A stretch of 64,000 bases of DNA from CAVVST01 sp963750995 (GTDB taxonomy: Bacteria > Acidobacteriota > Vicinamibacteria > Vicinamibacterales > UBA2999), in assembly GCA_963750995.1 (NCBI GenBank), contig CAVVST010000001.1, positions 1 to 64,000 on the forward strand, written 5' to 3'. Shown here piece after piece: positions 45,299 to 53,568 of this stretch. How positions within the stretch are numbered: the stretch's first letter is position 1; each line of letters opens with the position of its first letter. The notes beneath the pieces were generated by a model that was not told the origin of the DNA, searched no databases, and saw only the letters and a program-made list of their open reading frames with translations. Made by a program: the position numbers and the translations under genes.

Positions 45299-46830
45299 GC
45301 CGCCCGTTCGGCAAGGCGCTGCAACACCTCGCCGAACCTGCTGGAAGCGGTGAGTGGTCGAAAGAGCGGCTCAATCGGCACCAGCCATCCGGCCGGTCCG
45401 CGCTCGGATCGCAGAAGCAGCGATTCGAGCTCGTTGACCGCGTCTTCGTGCCTTCCCTCGACGGTCTTCTCTGCGGCTGACATCAACGACGCCTCCACGG
45501 TCCGCCCGCCCTGGCGCACCTGATCGATAGACTGCCTCGCTGCCGCCAGCGCGGCGTCAGCAGCGGAGCTCTGGCCCAGCCGGCGCGCGACCTGCAGGAG
45601 CCCGAGGTGAGGACGCACCTGGTCGGCGTGCATGGCCAGCGATTCGCGGAAGACGGACTCGGCTTCCGACGATTGGCCGGATTCGAGCAGCGCCCAACCT
45701 CGTCCGTTGAGGGCCGCCACCGTGTACTCGCGCCCGTACAACGTCCCGTGTCCGCCGTCGCGCTCGCGCTCGAACTCGGCGAGCGCCCCGGCCACGTCTC
45801 CTCGCGACAGCAGCACCGATCCACACATCCAGTGAAGCCCGTTGGCCGGAAAACGGCTGCGGCCGGTTCCGAGCCGTGCCTGGAGCGCGATCCCTTCTTC
45901 CAGGACGCGGCGGGCGACGTCGAGCGCCTGGCGCGCCACGTGGACCATTGCCATCTGGAAGTACGCAAACGGAAACGCCGCATACAACTGCAGACATCGG
46001 GCCAGCGCCTCGAGCCGCTCCTGTCCCCAGGCGGCGTGGCCGAGGCGGAAGTGATGTCCCCAATATTGTGGCTGCAGCGCTACAGCCTGGCGCGCTGCGG
46101 CGCAGGCATCCTCGGGCCGATCCGATGCCGCCAGCAGGTAGGCGAGGGTGGCATGCGCCTCGGCGAAGTCGGGGGCGAGCGCCATCCCCTGCCGTGCTTC
46201 GCTGATCGAGCGCGCGAGCAGGGGCGCGTCGGGCCGGAACGAGAAGCGCGACTGCTCGTACTGCCAGAAGTGTGCGTTCGCCAGGCCGATGTAGCTGGCG
46301 GCGAAGGTGGGATCAAGTGTGATCGCCCGGGTGAAGTTCTGAATCGCCGCTTCTATCTGTGATCCGTCGAGCGCCTCCAGCTGCAGACGCCCGTCGGTTA
46401 CCGCACGCATGACGTCGAGGCTCGACGTCTCGGGCGCCGTCCGGCCGGTCATCGCCGGGTTCGCGGCGGAGACCATGGCGGGTGAGTCGATGCGCTCTAC
46501 CGGGGCGATGAACCGGTAGCCTCGCCGCGCCACCGTCTGCACATAGCGCGGCTCCCCCGACGAATCGCCGAGCGTCTGGCGCAGTTCCGAGACCAGTTGG
46601 GTCAGCGCGTTGTCGGTGACGGCGACTCCCGGCCACAGCCGCTCGAAGAGCTCGTCGCGGGTGATGAGCCGCGACGGCTCTGCCGCCAGGCAGGCAAGCA
46701 GGTCGAACTGCCTCGGCGATGTCGGCACTGCCGCCTCGCCCCTGGTCAGCCGGTAGCCGTCGGTATCGAGCCGGAATGGGCCGAAACGATACACCGGCAC
46801 TTCCCGAAGTCTAGCCCGACCCGCGCTCAC
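45295..46830 (-). CDS. OmpR-type winged-helix and TPR transcriptional regulator
   Basis: A 511-residue protein. Residues about 12-110 form a winged-helix DNA-binding domain of the Trans_reg_C type (RFGPFRLDTDGYRLTRGEAA, RDELFERLWPGVAVTDNALT, VQTVARRGYRFIAPV). Residues about 150-490 contain TPR-like repeats (AASYIGLANAHFWQYEQSRF, EAHATLAYLLAASDRPEDAC). No receiver domain or membrane segment is present, so activity must depend on ligand or protein binding to the TPR part. This architecture is common in Acidobacteria. It probably controls itself and the secreted protein translated from its overlapping stop. A start at 46800 is also possible. Confidence 0.8.
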   Translation of the reverse strand: MSAGRARLREVPVYRFGPFRLDTDGYRLTRGEAAVPTSPRQFDLLACLAAEPSRLITRDELFERLWPGVAVTDNALTQLVSELRQTLGDSSGEPRYVQTVARRGYRFIAPVERIDSPAMVSAANPAMTGRTAPETSSLDVMRAVTDGRLQLEALDGSQIEAAIQNFTRAITLDPTFAASYIGLANAHFWQYEQSRFSFRPDAPLLARSISEARQGMALAPDFAEAHATLAYLLAASDRPEDACAAARQAVALQPQYWGHHFRLGHAAWGQERLEALARCLQLYAAFPFAYFQMAMVHVARQALDVARRVLEEGIALQARLGTGRSRFPANGLHWMCGSVLLSRGDVAGALAEFERERDGGHGTLYGREYTVAALNGRGWALLESGQSSEAESVFRESLAMHADQVRPHLGLLQVARRLGQSSAADAALAAARQSIDQVRQGGRTVEASLMSAAEKTVEGRHEDAVNELESLLLRSERGPAGWLVPIEPLFRPLTASSRFGEVLQRLAERAA

Positions 46831-46912
46831 AGTAATTCAGAGTTTTCTCACCGGCACGTCAGGACTTGCCGGGGCCCGCGCCGGTAGTCTGCCTTCACAA
46901 GGGAGGAACGTC

Positions 46913-47440
46913 ATGAAGCAGATGCACACACTCATTCGATACGGACTGTCGTCGCTCGCGGTGATTGGCGTGTGCGCCAGTTCGGCGCACGCGCAGGCGG
47001 CTCGCGCGCCGCTGTCGCCGGTCAGCTTGTCGGGCCCTCGGGTCGGGGCCACGTTTCTCAGTCCCGGTGTGGCCGACACATTGAGGGACCGCCAGATCGA
47101 CGCCGGGTGGGCGCTCTCGCAGTTCGGTTGGCAGTTCGAAAAGCGGATCAAGACCAGCCCGACCGGGCTGTCCGCGGTGAACGAGTGGGTGGTCCTCGCC
47201 GGCGGCCTCGAGCAGGGCATTGTCATCCCGAGCCTGAGTTGGCTGGTGGGTCTCCGGACCGGATCGGGCGTGGAATTCGGCCTCGGCCCCAATGTCACGC
47301 CGGCCGGCGTTGCCCTGGCTCTGGCTGGCGGCGTCACCGTGTCGAAGGGCGCCCTCAATGTGCCCTTCAATATCGCGGTAGTGCCGTCGAGGGCGGGGAT
47401 GCGCGTGAGTGTGCTGACCGGCTTCAACATGAAGCGGTGA
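46913..47440 (+). CDS. Secreted protein of unknown function
   Basis: A 175-residue exported protein with an excellent ribosome site (AAGGGAGG, seven bases before the ATG) and a signal ending at SSAHAQ. The mature protein is beta-rich with alternating Gly and hydrophobic stretches (GPRVGATFLSPGVADTLRDR, QFGWQFEKRIKTSPTG, GLEQGIVIPSLSWLVGLRTG, GVALALAGGVTVSKGALNVP) and ends in VSVLTGFNMKR. The pattern fits a small outer-membrane barrel or an eight-stranded surface protein. Family unknown. Divergent from the regulator at 46830, with 82 bases between. Confidence 0.65.
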   Translation: MKQMHTLIRYGLSSLAVIGVCASSAHAQAARAPLSPVSLSGPRVGATFLSPGVADTLRDRQIDAGWALSQFGWQFEKRIKTSPTGLSAVNEWVVLAGGLEQGIVIPSLSWLVGLRTGSGVEFGLGPNVTPAGVALALAGGVTVSKGALNVPFNIAVVPSRAGMRVSVLTGFNMKR

Positions 47441-47469
47441 GTGGTTGAAGCCTCCTTCCGGTTTTGAGG

Positions 47470-48720
47470 TTACTTGGCTGGCGGCGCGAGTGCGAGCGTG
47501 GCGATCTGGCCGTCGTCGTTCCACAGGACGATGCGGCCGTCGCGCGCTTCGACCAGATCGCGGATGCGCATCGAGAGGTCGATCGATTCGGTGTAGATCA
47601 CGTGCTCGCCGCTCAGGCGCACCCGGAACAGGCGTCCGGCCTGGAGCGACGAGATCAGCAGATCGTCGGTCCACCGCGGCAGGTACATTGACGTGATCTG
47701 CACCAGCTGCGAGATACCGATGGACGGCACGAAGGCGTGCGCGGGCTCGCGATATTCCCCGTGGGTCTTGGCGTTGACCGCAAACGGCCAGTTGTCGGTG
47801 CCGTACTCGGTACCGTAGCTGGCCAGCGGCCAGCCGTAGTTCCCGCCTTCGACAATCAGGTTCAGCTCGTCGCCCCCCTCAGGCCCGTGTTCGGTTGACC
47901 AGATGCGGCCCTGGGTGTCGACGGCGAGCCCCTGCTGGTTGCGATGGCCGATGCTAAACGGCGTCACAGTGCCGGCCTCATCGATGAGGACGATCTTGCC
48001 GTAGCTGTTGCCCGCTTCCTGCGCGAACGAGTCGACGTCTTCGAGGCCGTCGAAACCGTGGTCGCCGATCGTCAGCAGCAGCCCTTGCTCGAGGCGCGTG
48101 AGGCGGCCGCCGCTGCGGTCGGCCTGTTCGCCCATCGGCCACATCCTGCCGACTGGCAGGCACGGCTGCGAGTCGAAAACCGTGGTCCACTCGCCCGCCG
48201 CTCCGCCCGCTGCGGGCAGCGTGGTCGACGACACGCGAAGCGTGACGCACGTCGCGGCGCTGTCCCAGTAGTGATGCGCCACGTACACTTGTGTCGCATC
48301 ACCGCGCTCGTCAACCAGCAGATCGGTGATGCGAAAGGGCGCCGCGGCGCCGGCGCCCGACGCTTTCAGCAACGCCGGCCGGTTGAACGGCACCGTCATC
48401 GGGAGCTTCTGGGCGCGCAGCGTGTTGGCGCCGTTGTTCCAGGTCAGCCGGTAGAAGTCGCCCGTTGCCGTGACGACGAGAAAACCATCGCCCAGCGGCG
48501 CGAGCGCGCCGCCCGCGCGCCGCCGCTCGGGCGCCGGCAGGAGCCCCGGCTGGGTCGTCATGGTGAATGCGTAGAACGCGGTACGGACGGTCTTCTCGGT
48601 CTTGGCTGGCGGCGCCGGCGGCTTGGCCGCTGGCTTCGCCGCCGGACGAGCCTGTTTTGCGTCGACCGCGATGGTGTTGAGCGCGAGCCCGAGGACGATC
48701 AGTGTGGCGAGGGCCCGCAT
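47470..48720 (-). CDS. PQQ-dependent sugar dehydrogenase-like secreted protein
   Basis: A 416-residue exported beta-propeller. The ATG at 48720 opens a signal (MRALATLIVLGLALNTIAVD); a GTG at 48735 is possible. A Lys/Ala/Pro-rich linker follows. The propeller includes GLLLTIGDHGFDG, SYGKIVLIDEAG, IGHRNQQGLAVDTQGRIWST, EHGPEGGDELNLIVEGGNYG and WPLASYG, the signature of the soluble glucose/sorbosone dehydrogenase group, in which the His and Arg of GHRN contact PQQ. Whether it oxidises a sugar is unknown; the first blade is divergent. It is followed on the same strand by nothing close and preceded by the aminopeptidase gene 36 bases upstream. Confidence 0.8.
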   Translation of the reverse strand: MRALATLIVLGLALNTIAVDAKQARPAAKPAAKPPAPPAKTEKTVRTAFYAFTMTTQPGLLPAPERRRAGGALAPLGDGFLVVTATGDFYRLTWNNGANTLRAQKLPMTVPFNRPALLKASGAGAAAPFRITDLLVDERGDATQVYVAHHYWDSAATCVTLRVSSTTLPAAGGAAGEWTTVFDSQPCLPVGRMWPMGEQADRSGGRLTRLEQGLLLTIGDHGFDGLEDVDSFAQEAGNSYGKIVLIDEAGTVTPFSIGHRNQQGLAVDTQGRIWSTEHGPEGGDELNLIVEGGNYGWPLASYGTEYGTDNWPFAVNAKTHGEYREPAHAFVPSIGISQLVQITSMYLPRWTDDLLISSLQAGRLFRVRLSGEHVIYTESIDLSMRIRDLVEARDGRIVLWNDDGQIATLALAPPAK

Positions 48721-48756
48721 GCGGAGTGTGCGCACGAGATCCGCATTGTACCGCCG

Positions 48757-51354
48757 CTATCGGACGGTGGCGATCCAGGCACTCAGCGCGGGCGATTGCC
48801 GCTCGACCAGCGCGGCGCAGTTCTCGATTCGCTCAATCGCCTGCTGAAGCGTGCGTTCGGCCGACGGCACCGGATTCTTCCCGAAGAACTGCTTCACCTG
48901 CGCGGCGGCGTCGCGCGAGCAGAAGTTGCCCAGCGCGCCGACGATGCCGGGGATTCCCTGGAACGTTCCCAGCTTCTGCGTCAACGTCGGCCACTGCGCC
49001 TGGACGAACGCCCACGCGGCATCGCGCGAGTGGGGCTGTCCGAGCAGACTGGCAATCACTTGGCCGGCGTCCTGCGTCCGCACCGCCGGCGAGATGGCGA
49101 ACCGCAGCGTCCGCTGGACGAGCGCGGGGTCGCGAAACGACGGCAGCGCGGTGAAGAAACGGTAGTACTCCTCCGGTTGGCCGCTGACCATGTCGAGTTT
49201 CGCCGTGTACCGGTCGTACAAGGTCGCGTCGCCCGACGCTGCGGCGACACGCAGCACTGTCGGGGCAAGCGTTCCCGGCAGCGACATCGGATTCATCATG
49301 TAGCTGACCGCCAGGTCACGGGCCCGCGCCTGTAGTGCCGCGTCATCGCCGGCCAGCGCCACGAGGTTCAGGAGTTCTGCGCGGCGGTTCTGACGCTCGT
49401 CGCTGTCGGCCGGGTCACCCGGGACACCGAGCGCCTCCAGTGCCGGGCCGAACCGCCCGCGGATCCAGGCGTAGTAACGGGGACGCTGCGCCGGCGCGAC
49501 GAGATACTCCACGGTGAAGCCGAGCCGCGATGCAACGGCCTCGGTGATTGCCGCGGTCTCGTCGTTGGCGAGACTGCCGGCGAGATCGAGGTACATCCCG
49601 ATGTCATGACGGCCTCCCCGCACCATCCACCACTCGTCGCCGAGCAGGCTGATGCGCTCCACCGGCGTGAGGCCGGCGACGCTGGTCATCAACCCGCGCA
49701 TGGCGGGCGACGGATATTCGGTGAAGTAGTAGCCACGGCCGCTGGCATTGGCAAAGACGTTGGCGCAGCCGTTGACGGGGAAGGTCTGTCGTGGACGATC
49801 GAGTACTTCACAGCGCGGGGGGCCGTCGCTGGTCTTGAAGCACACGGGGACGGTCCACGTCTGCGGCGGAGCCGACGCGTTGGGCGTGCCGATGAATCGT
49901 TCCTGCGACAACGTGATTTCGCTGTTCGTGCCGGTGCATTTCGCGGTGATCGACAACACGGGCGCACCCGGCTGCGTCACGTCGCTCTGCAAGATCTTGT
50001 CGATCGGCCGCCCCGTGACGTTGGTCATCTCGCGCCAGAAGTCTTCCCCGGCTGCGTTTCCATAGGAAAACTTCTTCAGATAGGACGAGATGCCGCGGCG
50101 GAACGCCTCCGGGCCGACGAAGCCCTCGATCATGCGCAGCACGCCGGCGGTTTTCTCGTAGGCAATGCCGTCAAACACCTCGTTGATCTCATCGGGCGTG
50201 TTCACCTCGATCCGAATCGCGCGTGTCGTGCGCATGGCATCGAGTCCCAGCGCCGACTGCGTTTCAGCCGCGTCGTCGAGTTCGACCTTCCATTCCGGTC
50301 GCCACACCGCGAGCGGCCGGCTGGCGATCCAGGTGGCGAACCCTTCGTTCAGCCAGATGTCGTCCCACCACTTCATCGTCACCAGGTTGCCGAACCACTG
50401 GTGCGCGATCTCGTGCGAGATGATCGAGGCGACGTTCTTGCGCACGCCTAGCGAGGCGCGCTCAGGTTCCACCAGCAGCAGGCGTTCGCGGAAGGTGATC
50501 GCGCCGGCATTCTCCATTGCGCCCGCGGCGAAGTCTGGGATCGCGATGATGTCGAGCTTGCCGAACGGGTACTTGATGCCGAAGTAGCCGTTGTAGAAGG
50601 CGAGCTGCTGCTCGGTGGCGTCGAGCGCAAACTGGGTCAGTCCGAGCTTGTCGGGCGTCGAGCACACGCGGATGGGCGTGCCCTCGGACGCGCCCGGCCG
50701 GCAGACGAAATCTCCGACGATCATGGCGACGAGATACGTGGACATCTTCGGCGTCGTCGCGAATGCGACGGTGTGCTTGCCCGGCTCGGGTCCCGGAGCA
50801 TCCGACAGCTGGGCGCCATTCGAGATGGCGGTGTCGCCCTGGTCGATCATCAACGACACCTCGAACGTGGCCTTGTAGATCGGCTCGTCGAACGACGGGA
50901 ACGCCCGGCGGGCGTCGGTCGCCTCCATCTGCGTGACGGCGTAGCTGCGGCCGTTCGACTTGCTCAGATAGAACCCGCGAAGCTTGTCGTTGAGGATGCC
51001 GTTGTAGGTGAGGCGAAGCGTCGCGGGGCCCGCGGCAATCTGCCGCGGCACCGTGAGCGTCGCAGTTTCCGTCTTCGCATCGAGCGTGACGCGCGCCGCC
51101 TGCGACGTGCCGCCGGCCTCTATGACGACCTCGACGAAGTCGATCTCGGCGGCGTGCAGCGTGATCGAGGTTGCAGCCGTCTTGAGCTGCACACGGATCG
51201 TTTCGCGGCCCCGGAACGTTGCCTTCGCGAGATCCGGGGCGAACCAGAGGGTGTAATGTTCGGGAACGACAGTGCCGGAAAGCCGTTGTGCCGCCGCAGG
51301 CGAGGCGGCGAAAAATACGAAAAGAACGAGGATGAGGAGAGCACCTTTTCGCAT
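48757..51354 (-). CDS. M1 family zinc aminopeptidase, exported
   Basis: An 865-residue exported peptidase. A signal (LLILVLFVFFAASPAAA) is followed by the N-terminal beta domain, the exopeptidase motif GAMENAG at 278-284, and the zinc site HEIAH at 314-318 with Glu337 in WLNEGFATW, giving HExxH-18x-E exactly. The C-terminal helical ERAP1-like domain runs to the end (RMIEGFVGPEAFRRGISSYL, then ALVERQSPALSAWIAT). It removes N-terminal residues from peptides in the periplasm or outside. All catalytic elements are present and the length is normal for the family. The sugar-dehydrogenase-like gene follows by 36 bases, so they may share a transcript. Confidence 0.92.
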   Translation of the reverse strand: MRKGALLILVLFVFFAASPAAAQRLSGTVVPEHYTLWFAPDLAKATFRGRETIRVQLKTAATSITLHAAEIDFVEVVIEAGGTSQAARVTLDAKTETATLTVPRQIAAGPATLRLTYNGILNDKLRGFYLSKSNGRSYAVTQMEATDARRAFPSFDEPIYKATFEVSLMIDQGDTAISNGAQLSDAPGPEPGKHTVAFATTPKMSTYLVAMIVGDFVCRPGASEGTPIRVCSTPDKLGLTQFALDATEQQLAFYNGYFGIKYPFGKLDIIAIPDFAAGAMENAGAITFRERLLLVEPERASLGVRKNVASIISHEIAHQWFGNLVTMKWWDDIWLNEGFATWIASRPLAVWRPEWKVELDDAAETQSALGLDAMRTTRAIRIEVNTPDEINEVFDGIAYEKTAGVLRMIEGFVGPEAFRRGISSYLKKFSYGNAAGEDFWREMTNVTGRPIDKILQSDVTQPGAPVLSITAKCTGTNSEITLSQERFIGTPNASAPPQTWTVPVCFKTSDGPPRCEVLDRPRQTFPVNGCANVFANASGRGYYFTEYPSPAMRGLMTSVAGLTPVERISLLGDEWWMVRGGRHDIGMYLDLAGSLANDETAAITEAVASRLGFTVEYLVAPAQRPRYYAWIRGRFGPALEALGVPGDPADSDERQNRRAELLNLVALAGDDAALQARARDLAVSYMMNPMSLPGTLAPTVLRVAAASGDATLYDRYTAKLDMVSGQPEEYYRFFTALPSFRDPALVQRTLRFAISPAVRTQDAGQVIASLLGQPHSRDAAWAFVQAQWPTLTQKLGTFQGIPGIVGALGNFCSRDAAAQVKQFFGKNPVPSAERTLQQAIERIENCAALVERQSPALSAWIATVR

Positions 51355-51505
51355 CCCTCTATGCTAGCGGCAAGCTTCTCGCACTATGGATGGGGCGGAA
51401 CGCTGAAACGTGTGTTTCGCGCACAAATTGCGTGTATCGGTCACAAATTTCGTGTCTAAATGCAATACGCATGAGGTCCGAACTTGCACGGGCCGGGGAG
51501 GCGAC

Positions 51506-52174
51506 GTGAGGAAACTGGCAAGCATGGTGGCAGTTGCTGCTATCTGTGCGGCATGCGGCGGCGGTCAGCCGGCGGAAGATGTGGAAGCGGCTGCGGGAGC
51601 GCCTGCGTCGTCTGAAGCGGCGGCGCCGGCAAGAGCAACAGCGAAGCCCGCAATTCGTGAGGTAACTCTGCCGGCAGGGACGACGCTGCGACTGCGGCTG
51701 CAGTCGGCAATCGCCTCAGACTCGAGCCGCGTGGAGGATGCGGTCCGCGCCGAATTGACGGAAGCGGTCTCCGCGAATGGCGCGACGGTGCTGCCGGCCG
51801 GTACCGCGGTCGTGGGCAACGTGACCGACGTCGAGCGGTCGGGACGCGTGAAGGGTCGCGCGCGTCTCGCGTACCGATTCAACTCGTTGACGCACGGCGG
51901 AGAGCGCTACGACGTCATGACCGCGCCGCTCTCGCACGAGGCTGAAGCCACCAAGGGCGAGGACGCGACCAAGATCGCCGTCGGCGCCGGCGCGGGGGCG
52001 GTTGTCGGCGCGTTGCTTGGCGGCGGCGACGGCGCCGCCAAGGGCGCGGCGATCGGTGGCGCGGGCGGCACCGGCGTGGTACTCGCGACGCGCGGGGAAG
52101 AAGTGCGGCTGGGACCAGGCGCGACGGTCACCACCCGTCTCACCGCTCCGTTGACCGTTCGCATCGCCAACTAG
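51506..52174 (+). CDS. Lipoprotein with glycine-zipper-like tail
   Basis: A 222-residue lipoprotein. The GTG at 51506 follows GGGGAGG and opens a signal with lipobox CAACG (VAVAAICAACGGG). The mature protein has an Ala/Glu-rich linker, then a beta domain (VTLPAGTTLRLRLQSAIASD, VLPAGTAVVGNVTDVERSGR, LAYRFNSLTHGGERYDV). After that comes a Gly/Ala-rich segment (GAGAGAVVGALLGGGDGAAK) of glycine-zipper type and a last strand (TVTTRLTAPLTVRI). Proteins of this shape are common in Acidobacteria and are thought to sit in the outer membrane. No precise role can be read. Confidence 0.75.
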   Translation: MRKLASMVAVAAICAACGGGQPAEDVEAAAGAPASSEAAAPARATAKPAIREVTLPAGTTLRLRLQSAIASDSSRVEDAVRAELTEAVSANGATVLPAGTAVVGNVTDVERSGRVKGRARLAYRFNSLTHGGERYDVMTAPLSHEAEATKGEDATKIAVGAGAGAVVGALLGGGDGAAKGAAIGGAGGTGVVLATRGEEVRLGPGATVTTRLTAPLTVRIAN

Positions 52175-52180
52175 TTGGTG

Positions 52181-52206
52181 GTTGGTGGTTAGGAGTAACC
52201 ACCAAC
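52181..52206. terminator. Hairpin between convergent genes
   Basis: An 11-base perfect stem (gttggtggtta with taaccaccaac) and a GGAG loop, located between stops at 52174 and 52236. It lacks a T run, so it may be a bidirectional Rho-assisted end or a short palindromic repeat. Flanking CCAACTC repeats are simple sequence. Confidence 0.45.
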
Positions 52207-52235
52207 TCCCAACTCCCAACGCCCAACCAACCACT

Positions 52236-53102
52236 TCAGGGCTGAACCCGCACCTGTTCGACGACCGACCGGATGGCCGCCGCCACCGCGGCGCCGCGCT
52301 CTGGATCGGTCAGGAGCGCGGTATGAGAGGGGCCAGCGCCCTCGACGCGCGCGACCGGGATCGCCCGGTCGCGCGGCGCCGCGGCCGCGAGCGTGACCGC
52401 CTGGTTCCAGCGGGCCAGTTCCGATGCGGCGCGGGTCAGATGATCGGGTCTGTTGAGGAACGCGCTCAGCGGCCGGGCTGAGATCTCGGGCAATCCCGCC
52501 GCGCTGCTCGACATGACTCGCGTGGCCCGCAGCACGCCGGTGCGAGCCAGCCACGGAGACGCGTTCAGCAGCCGCGTGACCGCGCGGCGCGCCGGTTGAT
52601 CCGTGACCGGTGGATCGACCAGGACGAGAGCGGCGACCTCCGGGCTGTAGCGCGCGGCGTACAGTGTCGCAAGCGCGGCGCCGAGCCCCTGGCCTCCGAT
52701 TACGTAGGGTCCCGGTTCGCTGGCGTGCTGGAGCAGGGCATGCAGTTCGTCGGGTACCGCCGCGGGGTCATAGCCGCGGTCTCCCGCTTCACTCCATCCG
52801 AGGCCCGACCGGTCGTAGGTGCACACGCGCGTGAGCTGCGCGACCTCAGGCTGGACCCAGCCCCATGCCGCCGACATACCCGTCGCCGGCGCTTCGAGGA
52901 CGACGGTCGGCGCACCCTGGCCGATGCAGTGGAGATGCAGTTGATGGCCGCCGATGTCGACGAGGCGGCCGGGATGGGGAAACTGCCGCCGCTCGAGGGC
53001 CGTCGCCGCGCCCTGGTAAGTGGCGCCGGCCAGCACCAGGAACATCAGGATCACGGCGGCACTGATCAGCACGCGGCGGACCCGCGCGAGCAGCACGCGC
53101 AT
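52236..53102 (-). CDS. Alpha/beta hydrolase fold protein lacking the nucleophile Ser
   Basis: A 288-residue protein with one N-terminal membrane anchor (ISAAVILMFLVLAGATYQG) and an alpha/beta hydrolase domain: HLHCIGQGAPTVVLEAPATG, CTYDRSGLGWSE, and a nucleophile elbow reading VIGGQGLGAALATLYAARYS. In active relatives this elbow is GHSLGG; here His and Ser are replaced by Gln and Gly. A C-terminal His remains in GPSHTALLTDPE. The enzyme is therefore likely inactive or re-purposed. Four bases separate it from the upstream gene, and the three genes up to the sigma-54 activator form one operon. Confidence 0.8.
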   Translation of the reverse strand: MRVLLARVRRVLISAAVILMFLVLAGATYQGAATALERRQFPHPGRLVDIGGHQLHLHCIGQGAPTVVLEAPATGMSAAWGWVQPEVAQLTRVCTYDRSGLGWSEAGDRGYDPAAVPDELHALLQHASEPGPYVIGGQGLGAALATLYAARYSPEVAALVLVDPPVTDQPARRAVTRLLNASPWLARTGVLRATRVMSSSAAGLPEISARPLSAFLNRPDHLTRAASELARWNQAVTLAAAAPRDRAIPVARVEGAGPSHTALLTDPERGAAVAAAIRSVVEQVRVQP

Positions 53103-53106
53103 CAGG

Positions 53107-53568
53107 TCAGGTAACAGCCGGCGCCGCCTGGGTGCGCCGGGTCCGCCACGTCCTGAACGCGCCGACGGCGATCATCAGGGCCCCGAGCGCGAGGCAGCCG
53201 GGCACGAGGAGTTCCAGCGCCGACGCGATCCACGCGGGACGCGTGCCAAGGTAGTCGCCCCGCGGCGCCGTCCGCCAGATGCGGAAGGCGGTCCGGTGAA
53301 TGTTGTGCGTGTCTTCGACGCCCGGGTTCTCGACCAGCGCGCGCAGATTGGCACCCGAGACGTCGGTCACGTAGTAACCCCACGTATTGCCTTCACGAAG
53401 CTCGCCGCGGGTGAGATGGTAGGTGCGCTCCATTTGCGCGCGTCCGGCCGCATCCACGGTGGGCGCCCAGCGCACGTGCACGTATGCCGGCCGCTGGCCG
53501 TAGGCGAGCCGCAGCGCGCCGAACGCGACCGCCGCCGCGATCAGCAGGACGATGCCGCGCGCGATCAC
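53107..53568 (-). CDS. Small membrane protein, unknown
   Basis: A 153-residue protein with a membrane segment at each end (IARGIVLLIAAAVAFGALRL and SALELLVPGCLALGALMIAV) and a periplasmic domain of about 80 residues between them (HVRWAPTVDAAGRAQMERTY). Its ATG overlaps the stop of the sigma-54 activator (ATGA), and the hydrolase-like gene follows four bases after its stop. No family recognised. The periplasmic domain between two helices could be a sensor, which is inference. Confidence 0.65.
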   Translation of the reverse strand: MIARGIVLLIAAAVAFGALRLAYGQRPAYVHVRWAPTVDAAGRAQMERTYHLTRGELREGNTWGYYVTDVSGANLRALVENPGVEDTHNIHRTAFRIWRTAPRGDYLGTRPAWIASALELLVPGCLALGALMIAVGAFRTWRTRRTQAAPAVT

